Of a stretch of 64,000 bases of DNA, positions 8,821 through 18,333 are shown one piece after another (the stretch's first letter is position 1; every line of letters starts with the position of its first letter). Source of the stretch: Mucilaginibacter roseus (lineage in GTDB: Bacteria > Bacteroidota > Bacteroidia > Sphingobacteriales > Sphingobacteriaceae). Position numbers and translations under genes: made by a program. The notes beneath the pieces were generated by a model. The model had not been told where the DNA came from, made no database searches, and saw nothing but the letters and a program-made list of their open reading frames with translations. The stretch covers positions 124,001 through 188,000 of the forward strand of contig NZ_JAJPWV010000002.1 in NCBI RefSeq assembly GCF_021215455.1. The letters are read 5' to 3'.

Positions 8821-8941
8821 GGTTTGCAATTGGTTGGTAACACAAACACCGCATCAAACAAAATCCATCACAACGGCATCTGCCCTACTAAAGTAATTAT
8901 TGCTCCTTTAAAATGAAACATTTAAGGCAAAAACACGGCAT

Positions 8942-8967
8942 ACAAAAAAGCCACCCCGAGGGTGGCT
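8942..8967 (-). terminator. Rho-independent terminator of the desaturase gene
   Basis: A perfect 8-bp stem AGCCACCC / GGGTGGCT with a 3-nt loop is followed on the minus strand by six T residues. It starts 10 bp past the desaturase stop codon. Confidence 0.85.
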
Positions 8968-8976
8968 ATGTGTATT

Positions 8977-10044
8977 TTATATTTCGGTAATTAGCAATCC
9001 GGTTTTGGGGCATACCCTTTCTACCACAGGTACAGGCTTATAATATTGCTGATAAAAGCGCTTCTTAGAATCGTTGTAGCAAGTTACCGCGCCAAAAAAG
9101 TGCATAGCTTTTATGTAGTACCAGGCCATATCTACCTGGTATGGCTTAAAGCCTGAACGCGCGCTTTTAGGGAACAAGTGATGATTATTATGCCATTCGC
9201 CGGCTACTATACCCGGCCATAATTGATTAACTGACATATCGTTACGGTTATGATCTACACCTTCGCGGCGCATATCTTTACCCTTACCGTGGCCTTCGTA
9301 ATTAAAGGTACGTACGCCTACCGCCCAAAAGCCCGCAGCGCCCAGTAAGGCGCAAGCCAAAGCGATACCACCAAGCAGGTAAAATACGGTAAACCAAAAG
9401 CCCCAGCTTAATATTACACCGGCTATAGTGTGAAACGGATTAGCCACAGTGCCCCATTTTTTATATTGCGCGTAAGTATTAGCTTTTACACCGGTATGTT
9501 TCATCAGGGTTACGCAACGGTTATAATCACCCTCACTCATATTGCGGTTTATTGGCTGATGGTTTGCATCCGCCAAAAAGCAATATAAAAAGCCCCCCGA
9601 TGCATTGTAAGGATCTCCCGGCTGATCAGAAAGTGCATGATGTACATGGTGCGAGATCACATATATTTCTTCGGGAATAATCTTAAGGGTAAGATTTTGG
9701 GTAACAAAGCGCCAGAAATTATTGCGGAATTTAAATGCCCTGTGCGTGCAATAGCGGTGGTACCAGATAGTGCCATGTGTACCCATAACCACCATACTGT
9801 AAACAAAAGTAATGAGCAATAATTTTAAGCTGAAGTACTTGAATATGAACAACAAAAAGAACGGCGTTAACGCTAAAACCATCAACCAGCTCATTAAAGG
9901 CAGCCAGTTACGGCGATCCTTAATAACATTCATCCGGCTGGCAAATGCTTTTAGAATTTGTAAGGTTGAGGGTTTTGAAAGATTACCTTCACTATCCTGC
10001 CAGCCGTAGGCAGGCGCTTCAAGCACCGTATGGATAAATGCCAT
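8977..10044 (-). CDS. Membrane fatty-acid (acyl-CoA/acyl-lipid) desaturase
   Basis: Integral-membrane di-iron desaturase that introduces a cis double bond into fatty acyl chains, probably delta-9. The three histidine boxes are present: HRYCTH (96-101), HHVHH (132-136) and HNNHH near residue 285. Hydrophobic segments lie around residues 49-88 and 195-235. The length of 355 residues fits the stearoyl-CoA-desaturase-like bacterial family. The gene has its own terminator and is transcribed divergently from the outer-membrane barrel gene, so it is a single-gene unit. A palindrome 70 bp upstream of its start may be an operator. Electron donor and acyl carrier cannot be read from sequence. Confidence 0.9.
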   Translation of the reverse strand: MAFIHTVLEAPAYGWQDSEGNLSKPSTLQILKAFASRMNVIKDRRNWLPLMSWLMVLALTPFFLLFIFKYFSLKLLLITFVYSMVVMGTHGTIWYHRYCTHRAFKFRNNFWRFVTQNLTLKIIPEEIYVISHHVHHALSDQPGDPYNASGGFLYCFLADANHQPINRNMSEGDYNRCVTLMKHTGVKANTYAQYKKWGTVANPFHTIAGVILSWGFWFTVFYLLGGIALACALLGAAGFWAVGVRTFNYEGHGKGKDMRREGVDHNRNDMSVNQLWPGIVAGEWHNNHHLFPKSARSGFKPYQVDMAWYYIKAMHFFGAVTCYNDSKKRFYQQYYKPVPVVERVCPKTGLLITEI

Positions 10045-10113
10045 ATAATAAAAATGGGTTAAAAATTTAAACTCTTAGGAAAGTGGGAAGGTAAGTATTA
10101 TTTATCACACTAA

Positions 10114-10129
10114 TGTAAAAATCTTTACA
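10114..10129. promoter_or_regulatory. 16-bp palindrome upstream of the desaturase
   Basis: TGTAAA-aatc-TTTACA is a perfect inverted repeat in the 203-bp divergent gap, 70 bp before the desaturase start. It may be an operator, for example for a lipid-responsive regulator, but no regulator is identified. Confidence 0.4.
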
Positions 10130-10179
10130 ACTTGCGTAAATAAACTTGTTGAGGGATTTCGAGGATTTAACGCAATAGA

Positions 10180-10237
10180 TGCATTTAAATTGCCGTTTTT
10201 CATAAATACTGCAACATTTATATTACACTTAAATGCA
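10180..10237. repeat. Inverted repeat flanking 40 bp just before the outer-membrane barrel gene
   Basis: Nine-base arms TGCATTTAA (10180-10188) and TTAAATGCA (10229-10237) end 10 bp before the start codon at 10248. Nearly the same arms (CGCATTTAA / TTAAATGCG) occur at 46149-46191 before another outer-membrane gene. Confidence 0.45.
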
Positions 10238-10247
10238 GTGTTAAACT

Positions 10248-13043
10248 ATGCGGTATCTTCATCGTCGAACACACCAACTTAACCCCCTTAGCCACTTGAA
10301 AAAACTACTACTTACCTTTTTTACACTTACAATTTTTATATCCGCAAACGCGCAAACCGCCCGCCAGGTAACCGGCTCTGTGGTTGATAGCGCAAACGTA
10401 ACCCTGCCAGGCATCAGTGTTAAGCTGGTTACCCCTACTGACAGCGTGAGCACCGCTACCGACATGGAAGGGAAATTCAAGTTTCCGGCAGTAAAAGGCA
10501 ATACCTTTAAACTTATGATAACCGGTATTGGCTATGAAATATATAAAGGCGACTTTAAACTAACCGACGAAGCATCAACCAGTTTAAAACCTATTAAATT
10601 AAAAACGCAATATAACCTGCTGGGCATTGTAAATATCACCGCGCTCAAACCACCCATCACCATAAAGCAGGATACTGTAGAATATAATGCCGCGGCCTAC
10701 AAAGTGCGCGATGGCTCCCCAACTGAGGACCTGCTGAAGAAGATGCCGGGCATAGAGGTTGATAAAGATGGCAACATCAACGCGCACGGCAAGGCAGTGA
10801 CCAAGGTACGCGTAAACGGTAAGGATTTTTTTGCGGGCGACCCTAAACTGGCCACACAAAACCTGCCGGCCGATATTGTAGAGAACATACAGGTAATTGA
10901 TGATTACGGCGACCAGGCAAACCTGACCGGTATAAAAACCGGGGAGCCAGCTAAAATATTGAACATTACGATAAAGAAAAACCGAAACGTTGGCAACTTT
11001 GGTCGCTTAAATGCCGGCGTAGGTAACGAAAAACGTTTTAATACCCGCGTTTTTGCCAATCATTTTAACAACCAGGAACAGATTTCAGTGCTCGGCAATT
11101 TTAACAACACGGATGGTAACCAGAATGGTATAAATACACAGCGCTCCGGCCAGATCAGGTACAGTAACGAATTTGGTAAGAAGATTAAGATTGATGGACG
11201 GTATAGCATTGATGATAATGACCGTAACACCATTACATCCTCGTTGCGAGAAGAACTCTATACCTCAGGAGCTATTACGCGTAACAACCAAAGTAACAAC
11301 ACCAACTGGAATACAAGCCACCACGTTGATTTTAACCTGGAATATAAACCCGACACGCTTAACTTTTTTAAGATAAGCCCCAACTTTAATACCAACACGT
11401 CCGGGAACGACAACAAGCTCGACTTTATAAATAACCGAAACGGCGTAACTGATGTTGGCCAGCAATATAACAATAGCAACAACCGCTCACCCAGCTACGG
11501 CGGTAACTTTTTGTTTAACCACCGGTTCAAAAAAAAGGGGCGTAATTTCAGTATAAACTTAAATGCAAACTCATCAGACAATACCAATAACGCACAAGAC
11601 CTTTACAATGCTCAAAACCAGCAAACCGGCCTGCGCGATACTATTTACCAGCAAATAAATACTGCCGGATCTACCGACAGGTTTGGTTCAAGCATATCCT
11701 ATACTGAGCCGCTTAGCCAAACCACTTTTTTAGAGGCCAATTATAATTATAGCTACACCAATAATAAGAACGACCGTTTTAACTATCGTATTAACCCTTA
11801 TACTAACGAGCTTACTTATGTTGATTCGTTAAGCACGGTATATAATTACCAGTTTATTAATAACCGTTTTGGTTTAAACTTACGGAGCATTAAAACTAAG
11901 TACAATTTAACCCTGGGCATGGGCTTTCAGCCCACTACTTTGCAGGGCGAGTTTCAGGGAACGCGTACTTCACGCAACACGGTAAACTACATCCCCAACG
12001 CTAACTTTATTTATAAGTTTACGCCTAACCGTACGCTTACATTCAACTTTAACGGTTCAAATCAGCAACCCAGCTTTTACCAGTTACAGCCTAAGCCCGA
12101 TCTGTCGAACCCACAAAACCGGGTGTATGGTAACCCTGATTTGAAACCGGAGTTTAATATGCGTTATAGTTTGCGCTTTAACCAGTTTAATGTGCAAAGT
12201 GGCAATTCACTATTTGTAAACCTGGATTATAATACCACTGCTAACAATATAGTATCGAACACCAAACCCGTGCGGCTTGATGATACCTCATCTACTCAAA
12301 GTACCGGCAGGTTGATACAGGAAACACGTTACCTTAATACGGATGGCTTTTATTCAATAAACGGTAACTACGCTTTTACCACCAAACCTTTTACCAATAA
12401 ATCGTTCACGGTATCATTAAACGGCAGTAGTAATTACAACAATCAGGTAACTTTTATCGAGAGTGAACGCAACCTGGTAAAGAATCTCGTTTTAACGCAG
12501 GGATTAAAGTTTCGCGCGGATATAGACAGTGTAATGGATACGGAGATCAGCGGGAGTTATAGCATCAACACCTCAAAAAACAGCTTGACCAATGATGAAC
12601 GCCCGCTTAACAGAAACGTGAATACCTGGAATTTGGGTCTTGATGGCCGCAACTACTTTTTTGACGGATGGATTTTAGGTTACAACATTTATAAACAAAT
12701 TAACAGTGGTTTCGGCTCACGAAGTGTAAATCCTACCATAATCAGTACTTACATTGAATATCAGTTCCTGGCGCAAAATTCGGCGTCATTCCGGCTACAG
12801 GGGTTTGATTTACTTAACCAGAACACGGGCATCAGCCGCTCGGTAAACGGCAACGTAACCGTCGATTCGCGAACCAACCGTTTAGGGCGTTATTTTTTGT
12901 TTACTTTTAGCTACCGTTTCCGCAAATTTGCGGGGCGCGGCATGGGCGGTGGCGGCCGTGGCGAGCGCCGGGAAGGCGGCTCCGACCGGGGAGGACGCGG
13001 CAACGGAGGAGGCGGTGGCGGCGGAGGGGGACGCAGAGGATAA
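10248..13043 (+). CDS. Outer-membrane beta-barrel protein with carboxypeptidase-regulatory N-domain and Gly/Arg-rich tail
   Basis: TonB-receptor-like outer-membrane protein of the OMP_b-brl_3 type. After a signal peptide (KKLLLTFFTLTIFISANAQ, residues about 18-36) comes a carboxypeptidase-regulatory beta-sandwich (about 40-120), a plug-like part with KMPGIEVDKDGNINAHG and KVRVNGKDFFAGDP (about 145-240), then a long Asn/Tyr/Thr-rich barrel to about residue 890. The usual barrel end FTFSYRFRKF is followed by an unusual extension of about 35 residues made almost only of Gly, Arg and Glu. The ATG at 10248 puts 17 charged residues before the hydrophobic core; a TTG at 10296 is an alternative start. 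The ligand is unknown; there is no SusD neighbour. Confidence 0.85.
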   Translation: MRYLHRRTHQLNPLSHLKKLLLTFFTLTIFISANAQTARQVTGSVVDSANVTLPGISVKLVTPTDSVSTATDMEGKFKFPAVKGNTFKLMITGIGYEIYKGDFKLTDEASTSLKPIKLKTQYNLLGIVNITALKPPITIKQDTVEYNAAAYKVRDGSPTEDLLKKMPGIEVDKDGNINAHGKAVTKVRVNGKDFFAGDPKLATQNLPADIVENIQVIDDYGDQANLTGIKTGEPAKILNITIKKNRNVGNFGRLNAGVGNEKRFNTRVFANHFNNQEQISVLGNFNNTDGNQNGINTQRSGQIRYSNEFGKKIKIDGRYSIDDNDRNTITSSLREELYTSGAITRNNQSNNTNWNTSHHVDFNLEYKPDTLNFFKISPNFNTNTSGNDNKLDFINNRNGVTDVGQQYNNSNNRSPSYGGNFLFNHRFKKKGRNFSINLNANSSDNTNNAQDLYNAQNQQTGLRDTIYQQINTAGSTDRFGSSISYTEPLSQTTFLEANYNYSYTNNKNDRFNYRINPYTNELTYVDSLSTVYNYQFINNRFGLNLRSIKTKYNLTLGMGFQPTTLQGEFQGTRTSRNTVNYIPNANFIYKFTPNRTLTFNFNGSNQQPSFYQLQPKPDLSNPQNRVYGNPDLKPEFNMRYSLRFNQFNVQSGNSLFVNLDYNTTANNIVSNTKPVRLDDTSSTQSTGRLIQETRYLNTDGFYSINGNYAFTTKPFTNKSFTVSLNGSSNYNNQVTFIESERNLVKNLVLTQGLKFRADIDSVMDTEISGSYSINTSKNSLTNDERPLNRNVNTWNLGLDGRNYFFDGWILGYNIYKQINSGFGSRSVNPTIISTYIEYQFLAQNSASFRLQGFDLLNQNTGISRSVNGNVTVDSRTNRLGRYFLFTFSYRFRKFAGRGMGGGGRGERREGGSDRGGRGNGGGGGGGGGRRG

Positions 13044-13103
13044 AGCGCAAAAATTATTTTTTTAGAAAATAAACCTAAGCCGGCTTTTTTTATTCTAATA
13101 ACG

Positions 13104-13796
13104 ATGAAATACTTTTTTGCCTTATTGCTTTGCGTAACTACGTTGAATTTATTTGCACAGGTAACACAAAAACGGGATGAGAAGCTGATACAGGATGTAC
13201 AGGAACGATATTCTGTTTTAGCGGATAGCCCCTCAATTAGGCATGGGTTTTACCAGGCCATTTACCGCAAAAAAACGGCAATAGCAAGTGGCCGGTACGA
13301 GCGCGGCAAGCGGGTAGGCATGTGGCATTATTACAGCAAAACCGGGCAACTGCTGCAAAATTATGATTATGATAAACATGCCATAGTATATTCCTCCCCT
13401 GTTGATACCATGCACTCGGTAAGATATATTATAGATGACGAGATAAAACCTAACGATGCTATAGCGCCGCCTATAAAGCCGGGCAGCGTTTACTTTGGCT
13501 ATATGCCTTACGTTAGGCTGGTGCAAATGCCCGCCGGACTGGAAGACTTTGATTATACCACACTTGTTGCCACAGTGGAATTACTGGTTAGTCCGGGTGG
13601 GCGGCTGGCTGATTTTAAAATAAGGGTAACCAGGCCTGGCAGCTTTATTAATGTAAACAAGGTTGCAGATATGCCTTTGGACCTAATTGAACCTGAGGAC
13701 AAGATATTTCTGCCTGCATCAAAGAATGGCCAAAACGTAGGGATGACGGTAATAATTACTTGCCGATTTGATAGCCGGGGAAGAGTAATTTTTTAA
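13104..13796 (+). CDS. Secreted protein with a MORN/YwqK-like repeat and a TonB-C-like end
   Basis: Periplasmic or surface protein of unknown function. A signal peptide (MKYFFALLLCVTTLNLFA) is followed by a MORN/YwqK-type turn, SGRYERGKRVGMWHYYSK near residue 62, that Bacteroidota use in variant-repeat surface proteins. The C-terminal 100 residues (VATVELLVSPGGRLADFKI) resemble the TonB C-terminal fold seen in energy-transducer-like proteins. It starts 60 bp after the outer-membrane barrel gene, in the same direction, and ends at a strong terminator, so the two may be cotranscribed. The domain reading is my pattern judgement; no catalytic residues are evident. Confidence 0.65.
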   Translation: MKYFFALLLCVTTLNLFAQVTQKRDEKLIQDVQERYSVLADSPSIRHGFYQAIYRKKTAIASGRYERGKRVGMWHYYSKTGQLLQNYDYDKHAIVYSSPVDTMHSVRYIIDDEIKPNDAIAPPIKPGSVYFGYMPYVRLVQMPAGLEDFDYTTLVATVELLVSPGGRLADFKIRVTRPGSFINVNKVADMPLDLIEPEDKIFLPASKNGQNVGMTVIITCRFDSRGRVIF

Positions 13797-13797
13797 C

Positions 13798-13834
13798 ATA
13801 ACAAAAGAGGCGCTTTTAGCGCCTCTTTTGTTAT
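13798..13834. terminator. Bidirectional terminator between the 13104 gene and slyD
   Basis: A perfect 16-bp stem ATAACAAAAGAGGCGC / GCGCCTCTTTTGTTAT with a 5-nt loop lies between two convergent genes. The A/T ends give a U-run in either direction, so it can end both transcripts. Confidence 0.92.
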
Positions 13835-13838
13835 AATC

Positions 13839-14336
13839 TTAATGATGGTGGTGGCCATCCGGACCGTGAGCATGGCCATGGGCCAATTCCTCTTCGGTTG
13901 CCGGGCGCACATTTAGGATAGTACCTTTAAAGTGCAATTCCTGGCCTGCCATCGGGTGGTTCAAATCTACAATAACAGCATCTTCTGCTACTGATACCAC
14001 CTGGCCGCGGAAACGGTTACCATTATTATCCTGTAAAGGGATAATTGATCCTATCTCCGGAATTTCAGCTCCTTCAAACATTTCTTTTGGCAAATTGGCT
14101 ACTGCCTCTTCGTCATATTCACCATAAGCATCTTCAGCAGTCAGGCGAAACTCGTAGTTATCACCTGTTGAGTGGGTGCTTAAGTTCTCTTCAAATTTCG
14201 GCAGCATTTGGCCTGCACCGTATAAAAAGGTAAGCGGTTGCTCTTCAGTAGCGCTTTCTACTTTTTCTTCTGTACCGTTGTTGTCAACATACAGGTCATA
14301 TGTTAATGATACTACGTGCTTTGGTTCAATTTTCAT
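13839..14336 (-). CDS. slyD: SlyD-type FKBP peptidyl-prolyl isomerase with His-rich tail
   Basis: Cytoplasmic peptidyl-prolyl cis-trans isomerase and chaperone. The FKBP part (residues 1-70, with LTFLYGAGQMLPKFEENL) is interrupted by the insert-in-flap domain (about 70-125, DAYGEYDEEAV and GQVVSVAEDAVIVDLNHPMAG), and the protein ends with HGHAHGPDGHHHH, the metal-binding tail typical of SlyD. The length of 165 residues is normal. A Ni/Zn-handling role is known for the family; no hydrogenase or urease genes lie nearby. It shares a bidirectional terminator with the convergent 13104-13796 gene and lies 24 bp downstream of the YyaL-type gene. Confidence 0.93.
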   Translation of the reverse strand: MKIEPKHVVSLTYDLYVDNNGTEEKVESATEEQPLTFLYGAGQMLPKFEENLSTHSTGDNYEFRLTAEDAYGEYDEEAVANLPKEMFEGAEIPEIGSIIPLQDNNGNRFRGQVVSVAEDAVIVDLNHPMAGQELHFKGTILNVRPATEEELAHGHAHGPDGHHHH

Positions 14337-14360
14337 TATAATCGTTTTTAATATAAGTAA

Positions 14361-16373
14361 TCAGGCTTCAATTTGTTTTAAAGCCTCGTTAACATTGCGA
14401 GCGGGTAAGCCACAGGTTTTATCGCGGCATACAAAAATTTGTGTATTGCCACTAAACTTCCCTTGCAGCAAAGGTAAACTTCCTGCGTTGCCACCCAACA
14501 TTATTTTATTAGGAATATATGTTTTCTCAATATCACGGCGATAACTTTCAAAATCATTACCCGTTACCGCCACCTCATACACCCCGTAGACCTCATCCGT
14601 AAGCAGCATGATCCAGTTAGAGTATACCGAGCCATACTTGCCGAGGTACGGCATGATATTACGCAGTAACTGGGCCGATATTTCCAGATAATGCTCATTA
14701 TCAAATAACAACCCAAGCTTTTTAAGGTTACGCGCCATGGTTGAGTTTGATGCCGGGGTTACGCCATCCATAATTTCTGATTTACGGGCAATGAGCATTT
14801 CGTCATCTGCCGCGGTGTAATAAAATATACCGCCCTCTTCGTCATAAAAATTCCGGATAGCCACATCAGCAAGGCTACGTGCCCGGCTTAGCCACTGTTC
14901 GTCAAATGTAACTTCGTAAAGCGCGATAAAGGCATCTATCACGTTAGCATAATCATCCAAAAATGCCAGCCCATCGCCGCCCGGTACATCTTTTTTATAT
15001 AAACGAGACAATTTACCTGACGAGGTAAGTAAGTTATTTACAATGAAATTCGCATTCGATAGCGCGTATTGCAAGTAGCTATCCTCACCAAAAGCCCGGT
15101 AAGCATCACAAAGCCCTTTCAACATCAGGCCGTTCCATGAGGCTAATATCTTATTGTCCAGTCCCGGCCTGATCCGCATGGCGCGGGCAGCCAAAACCTT
15201 TTTACTTAACTCACTCAATTTACCGGTTAACACTTCGACTGTTAATCCTAAATCGGCAGCGAGTGCCTCGTCATCCCGGTTACGGAAGAAAACATTGGTA
15301 TGCTCCTCTTCCCAGTTGCCATTAGCAGTGGCGTTGTAGTATATGGAAAACAGATCGGTATCATTACCTAATATCTCTGCTAATTCCGCTTTAGTAAACG
15401 TGTAAAATTTACCTTCTACCCCTTCGCTATCTGCATCGAGAGCGGAGTAAAAACCACCATCCTCTGATGTTAGTTCGCGTAAAACAAATTCTGTTATTTC
15501 GACAGCCACCTGCTTATAAAGCGGATCGGCCTTCCATGTATATGCTTCAGCATAAAGACTTAACAATTGGCCGTTATCATACAGCATCTTTTCAAAGTGC
15601 GGCACATGCCAGTGCCCGTCAACCGCGTAACGGGCAAAACCACCGCCCACATGATCGTAAATACCGCCGTAGGCCATCTTTTTTAATGTTAATTCAGCCG
15701 CTGCTGCTACCTCGGCATCCTTACTTAAATGCGCGTAACGCATCAGGCTAATCCAGCTGTTAGGCATCGGGAACTTGGGTGCCGCGCCAAATCCACCCTC
15801 AACGTGATCAAAATATTTTTTCCAGTTGTTGATGATGGTTTGCAAATCCTTCTGTGTGTACTTATCCTCGGCTTTCTCGATAAAATCAACCGATTCGTAT
15901 TGATTGATACCTTCAGTAAGCCTAACCGCGTACTCCTCTGCTTCCTGTGGCTTTTGCTTATAAAAATCGGCAAGGTTAAACAATAACGAAGTCCACTCAT
16001 TTTTGCGGAAATAAGTACCGCCATAAATAGGCCGCTGATCGGGCAGACAAATGCAATTTAATGGCCAGCCGCCACGCCCGGTCATCAATTGCACGGCGCT
16101 CATGTAAATCTGGTCAACATCGGGGCGCTCTTCACGGTCAACCTTAATGCATACAAAGTATTCGTTCATCACGGCAGCTACCTGTTCATCCTCAAAGCTC
16201 TCGTGCTCCATTACGTGGCACCAGTGGCAGGCCGAGTAACCTATACTCACCAGTATCAGCTTGTTTTCATCCTTTGCTTTTTGCAATGCCTCCGGTCCCC
16301 AGGGATACCAGTCGACAGGGTTATTAACGTGCTGAAGTAAGTATGGTGATGTTGAATTAGCCAGATGGTTCAT
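14361..16373 (-). CDS. YyaL/SSP411-type thioredoxin-domain protein (DUF255)
   Basis: Conserved cytoplasmic protein of unknown activity. The N-terminal DUF255 thioredoxin-like domain (residues 1-165) carries the CxxC motif in [14 protein letters not shown] and the family signature [14 protein letters not shown]. The remaining 500 residues form an (alpha/alpha)6 barrel of the N-acylglucosamine-epimerase/cellobiose-epimerase type, with [20 protein letters not shown] and [15 protein letters not shown]. The length of 670 residues is full. Eukaryotic relatives are spermatogenesis-associated protein 20. It is followed after 24 bp by slyD, which suggests a shared transcript. There are no signs of damage. 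Confidence 0.9.
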   Translation of the reverse strand: MNHLANSTSPYLLQHVNNPVDWYPWGPEALQKAKDENKLILVSIGYSACHWCHVMEHESFEDEQVAAVMNEYFVCIKVDREERPDVDQIYMSAVQLMTGRGGWPLNCICLPDQRPIYGGTYFRKNEWTSLLFNLADFYKQKPQEAEEYAVRLTEGINQYESVDFIEKAEDKYTQKDLQTIINNWKKYFDHVEGGFGAAPKFPMPNSWISLMRYAHLSKDAEVAAAAELTLKKMAYGGIYDHVGGGFARYAVDGHWHVPHFEKMLYDNGQLLSLYAEAYTWKADPLYKQVAVEITEFVLRELTSEDGGFYSALDADSEGVEGKFYTFTKAELAEILGNDTDLFSIYYNATANGNWEEEHTNVFFRNRDDEALAADLGLTVEVLTGKLSELSKKVLAARAMRIRPGLDNKILASWNGLMLKGLCDAYRAFGEDSYLQYALSNANFIVNNLLTSSGKLSRLYKKDVPGGDGLAFLDDYANVIDAFIALYEVTFDEQWLSRARSLADVAIRNFYDEEGGIFYYTAADDEMLIARKSEIMDGVTPASNSTMARNLKKLGLLFDNEHYLEISAQLLRNIMPYLGKYGSVYSNWIMLLTDEVYGVYEVAVTGNDFESYRRDIEKTYIPNKIMLGGNAGSLPLLQGKFSGNTQIFVCRDKTCGLPARNVNEALKQIEA

Positions 16374-16477
16374 TTAATATAAATTTTGTGAACGGAGATT
16401 TGTTTTCGCGAGATGCAAATCTGTGTTAAACAATCGGCAATCGCATCATACATAAGTTATAATTCCACCTAAAACAA

Positions 16478-16506
16478 AGCGCCGATGCAGTACGTGCAAC
16501 GGCGCT
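16478..16506 (-). terminator. Terminator after glutamate dehydrogenase
   Basis: AGCGCCG at 16478-16484 pairs with CGGCGCT at 16500-16506, and a TGCA/TGCA pair inside strengthens the stem. It lies 25 bp past the stop codon on the minus strand and is followed there by a short T-rich run. Confidence 0.7.
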
Positions 16507-16531
16507 GATAAAATTTATTTTAAGGCACTGT

Positions 16532-17962
16532 TTATGGCCACACACCCAGATTTTGGTACGATACCGCGATTTTGTTGATAGCACCAACAAAGGCAGCTGT
16601 ACGCAGAGTATCGATTTTCTCGAGTTTGTATGTTTCGCGTATCTCGTGGTAAGAACGGATCATGGTATCTTCCAGGCCAGAGTTAACCAGTTCAAGCTCG
16701 GATGAGCCCTTAACGATGGTTGCACGCTGAGCAGGTGTGAGCGATATACCGGTTATACCTTCAACCATATTTACCAGGTTCAGATTGTTGTTCTCCTCAA
16801 ACCTGCGGTTGATACGGCCAAACGCTACGTGCGAAAGGTTTTTAAGCCACTCAAAGTATGATACGGTTACACCGCCGGCGTTGGCATACATATCCGGGAT
16901 GATGATACCGCCTTTGGCGTAAAATATGGCTTCCGCTTCCGGAGTGGTTGGACCGTTAGCGCCTTCGGCAATAATTTTCGCCTGTATACGGTCTGCATTC
17001 TCGGCAGTGATCTGGTTCTCTAACGCGGCTGGCACTAAAATATCGCATGGTTGCTCCAGGCCTTCACCCGAGTTTTTAAACTCCTGCTTAGCGCCGGCAT
17101 AACCTAAAATTGAACCTGTTGCTTTACGGTGCTGGTAAACAGCTTCTACATCCAAACCGTCAGCATTATAAATAGCGCCTTCGAACTCGCAGATACCTAC
17201 TATAATACCACCGTATTCCTGTAAAAATTTAGCAGTATAAAAGCCCACGTTACCCAAACCCTGTACAATAATGCGCTTGCCTGAAATACCTGTTGGCAAA
17301 CCCAGTTTCTGCATATCTTCAGCAACGCTAACGCACTCGCGGATAGCGATAGCCACACCACGGCCGGTAGCTTCCCGACGGCCTTGAATACCGTGCAGCG
17401 CAATAGGTTTTCCGGTTACTGCTCCCATGGCATCCAACTGTCCCGGGTTCATGGTAGCATAGGTATCAGCAATCCAGCTCATTTCTCGCTCACCGGTTCC
17501 GTAATCAGGTGCCGGCACGTCAATACTTGGGCCTATAAAGTTCTTTTTAATCAGTTCGACAGTGTAACGACGGGTGATGTTCTCCAACTCCTGTACGCTG
17601 TAGCTTTTAGGATTGATGCGGATACCGCCCTTAGCGCCACCAAATGGCACGTTAACAATAGCGCACTTGTAAGTCATCAGCGCGGCAAGCGCCATCACCT
17701 CGTCCTCGTTTACAAATTCACTGTAACGTATACCGCCTTTTGTTGGCGATTGGTGGTGCGAGTGCTCAACGCGCCAGGCATCAATAACCTCGAAGCCGTT
17801 GCCGCGGCGTATCGGGAAGCGAAAACGGTAAACGCTATTGCATGACCTGATCTGGTCGAGCAGGCCGGCATCGTGTTTTGTAAATTTCGCGGCGTAGTCA
17901 AAGTTCTTGCATACGTCACCAAAAAAGTGCGTATTCTGATCTAATAACGAATTATCTGACAT
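16532..17962 (-). CDS. gdhA: Glutamate dehydrogenase (Glu/Leu/Phe/Val dehydrogenase family)
   Basis: Interconverts glutamate and 2-oxoglutarate plus ammonia with NAD(P). The dimerisation/substrate domain contains [20 protein letters not shown] and [16 protein letters not shown] with the catalytic Lys, then [17 protein letters not shown]. The Rossmann domain has [15 protein letters not shown] near residue 237. The length of 476 residues is a little longer than the 420-450 of hexameric NAD-type enzymes. It is monocistronic, with a TTTG-n21-CAACTTTG promoter and a terminator. Coenzyme preference cannot be settled by eye. The symbol is the generic one. Confidence 0.92.
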   Translation of the reverse strand: MSDNSLLDQNTHFFGDVCKNFDYAAKFTKHDAGLLDQIRSCNSVYRFRFPIRRGNGFEVIDAWRVEHSHHQSPTKGGIRYSEFVNEDEVMALAALMTYKCAIVNVPFGGAKGGIRINPKSYSVQELENITRRYTVELIKKNFIGPSIDVPAPDYGTGEREMSWIADTYATMNPGQLDAMGAVTGKPIALHGIQGRREATGRGVAIAIRECVSVAEDMQKLGLPTGISGKRIIVQGLGNVGFYTAKFLQEYGGIIVGICEFEGAIYNADGLDVEAVYQHRKATGSILGYAGAKQEFKNSGEGLEQPCDILVPAALENQITAENADRIQAKIIAEGANGPTTPEAEAIFYAKGGIIIPDMYANAGGVTVSYFEWLKNLSHVAFGRINRRFEENNNLNLVNMVEGITGISLTPAQRATIVKGSSELELVNSGLEDTMIRSYHEIRETYKLEKIDTLRTAAFVGAINKIAVSYQNLGVWP

Positions 17963-18004
17963 AGATATTTAGTATGAGTAAATAATTGGGTGTTAATATA
18001 TGCG

Positions 18005-18037
18005 CAAAGTTGACACAAATTTTAGCACAACTGCAAA
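18005..18037 (-). promoter_or_regulatory. Bacteroidota-type promoter of glutamate dehydrogenase
   Basis: Read on the minus strand, TTTG (18034-18037) is followed after 21 bp by CAACTTTG (18005-18012), one base off the TAnnTTTG -7 box. It sits 42 bp before the start codon, giving a leader of about 35 nt. Confidence 0.6.
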
Positions 18038-18120
18038 TGTTAAAACCCATAGTGTTTTGGCTACACTACATAACAAACAATTTAAACCAATGTTTAAACA
18101 ACACAGGCTAAATTTTTGAA

Positions 18121-18333
18121 CTATTTTTCGTTTTCGATTTTTTTTAATCTTTTATCTATGGAGAACAGATAAATGGCCAAACCCACGAAAATAATGGCCA
18201 AAGTAGCTACTACAACGTATATTTTGCCGGAGCTGCGCAGGGTATCAGCCATTTCAATATCGGCACCGTTTTGCGCAAAAACAGCGGTAAAGCTCAACAA
18301 CAATACTATCAGGGAGAATAATTTCTTCATCAT
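18121..18333 (-). CDS. CcmD-like small membrane protein
   Basis: Seventy-residue protein with a signal-like N-terminal helix (LFSLIVLLLSFTAVFA), a short periplasmic stretch, a second helix (IYVVVATLAIIFVGLAIYLF) and a charged end (KRLKKIENEK). This is the layout of Bacteroidota CcmD-family proteins, which help haem handling with CcmC. Its first ATG overlaps the ccmC stop codon (TAATG), so translation is coupled; a second ATG follows at once. The position after ccmC is the main support, since sequence conservation in this family is low. Confidence 0.75.
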   Translation of the reverse strand: MMKKLFSLIVLLLSFTAVFAQNGADIEMADTLRSSGKIYVVVATLAIIFVGLAIYLFSIDKRLKKIENEK

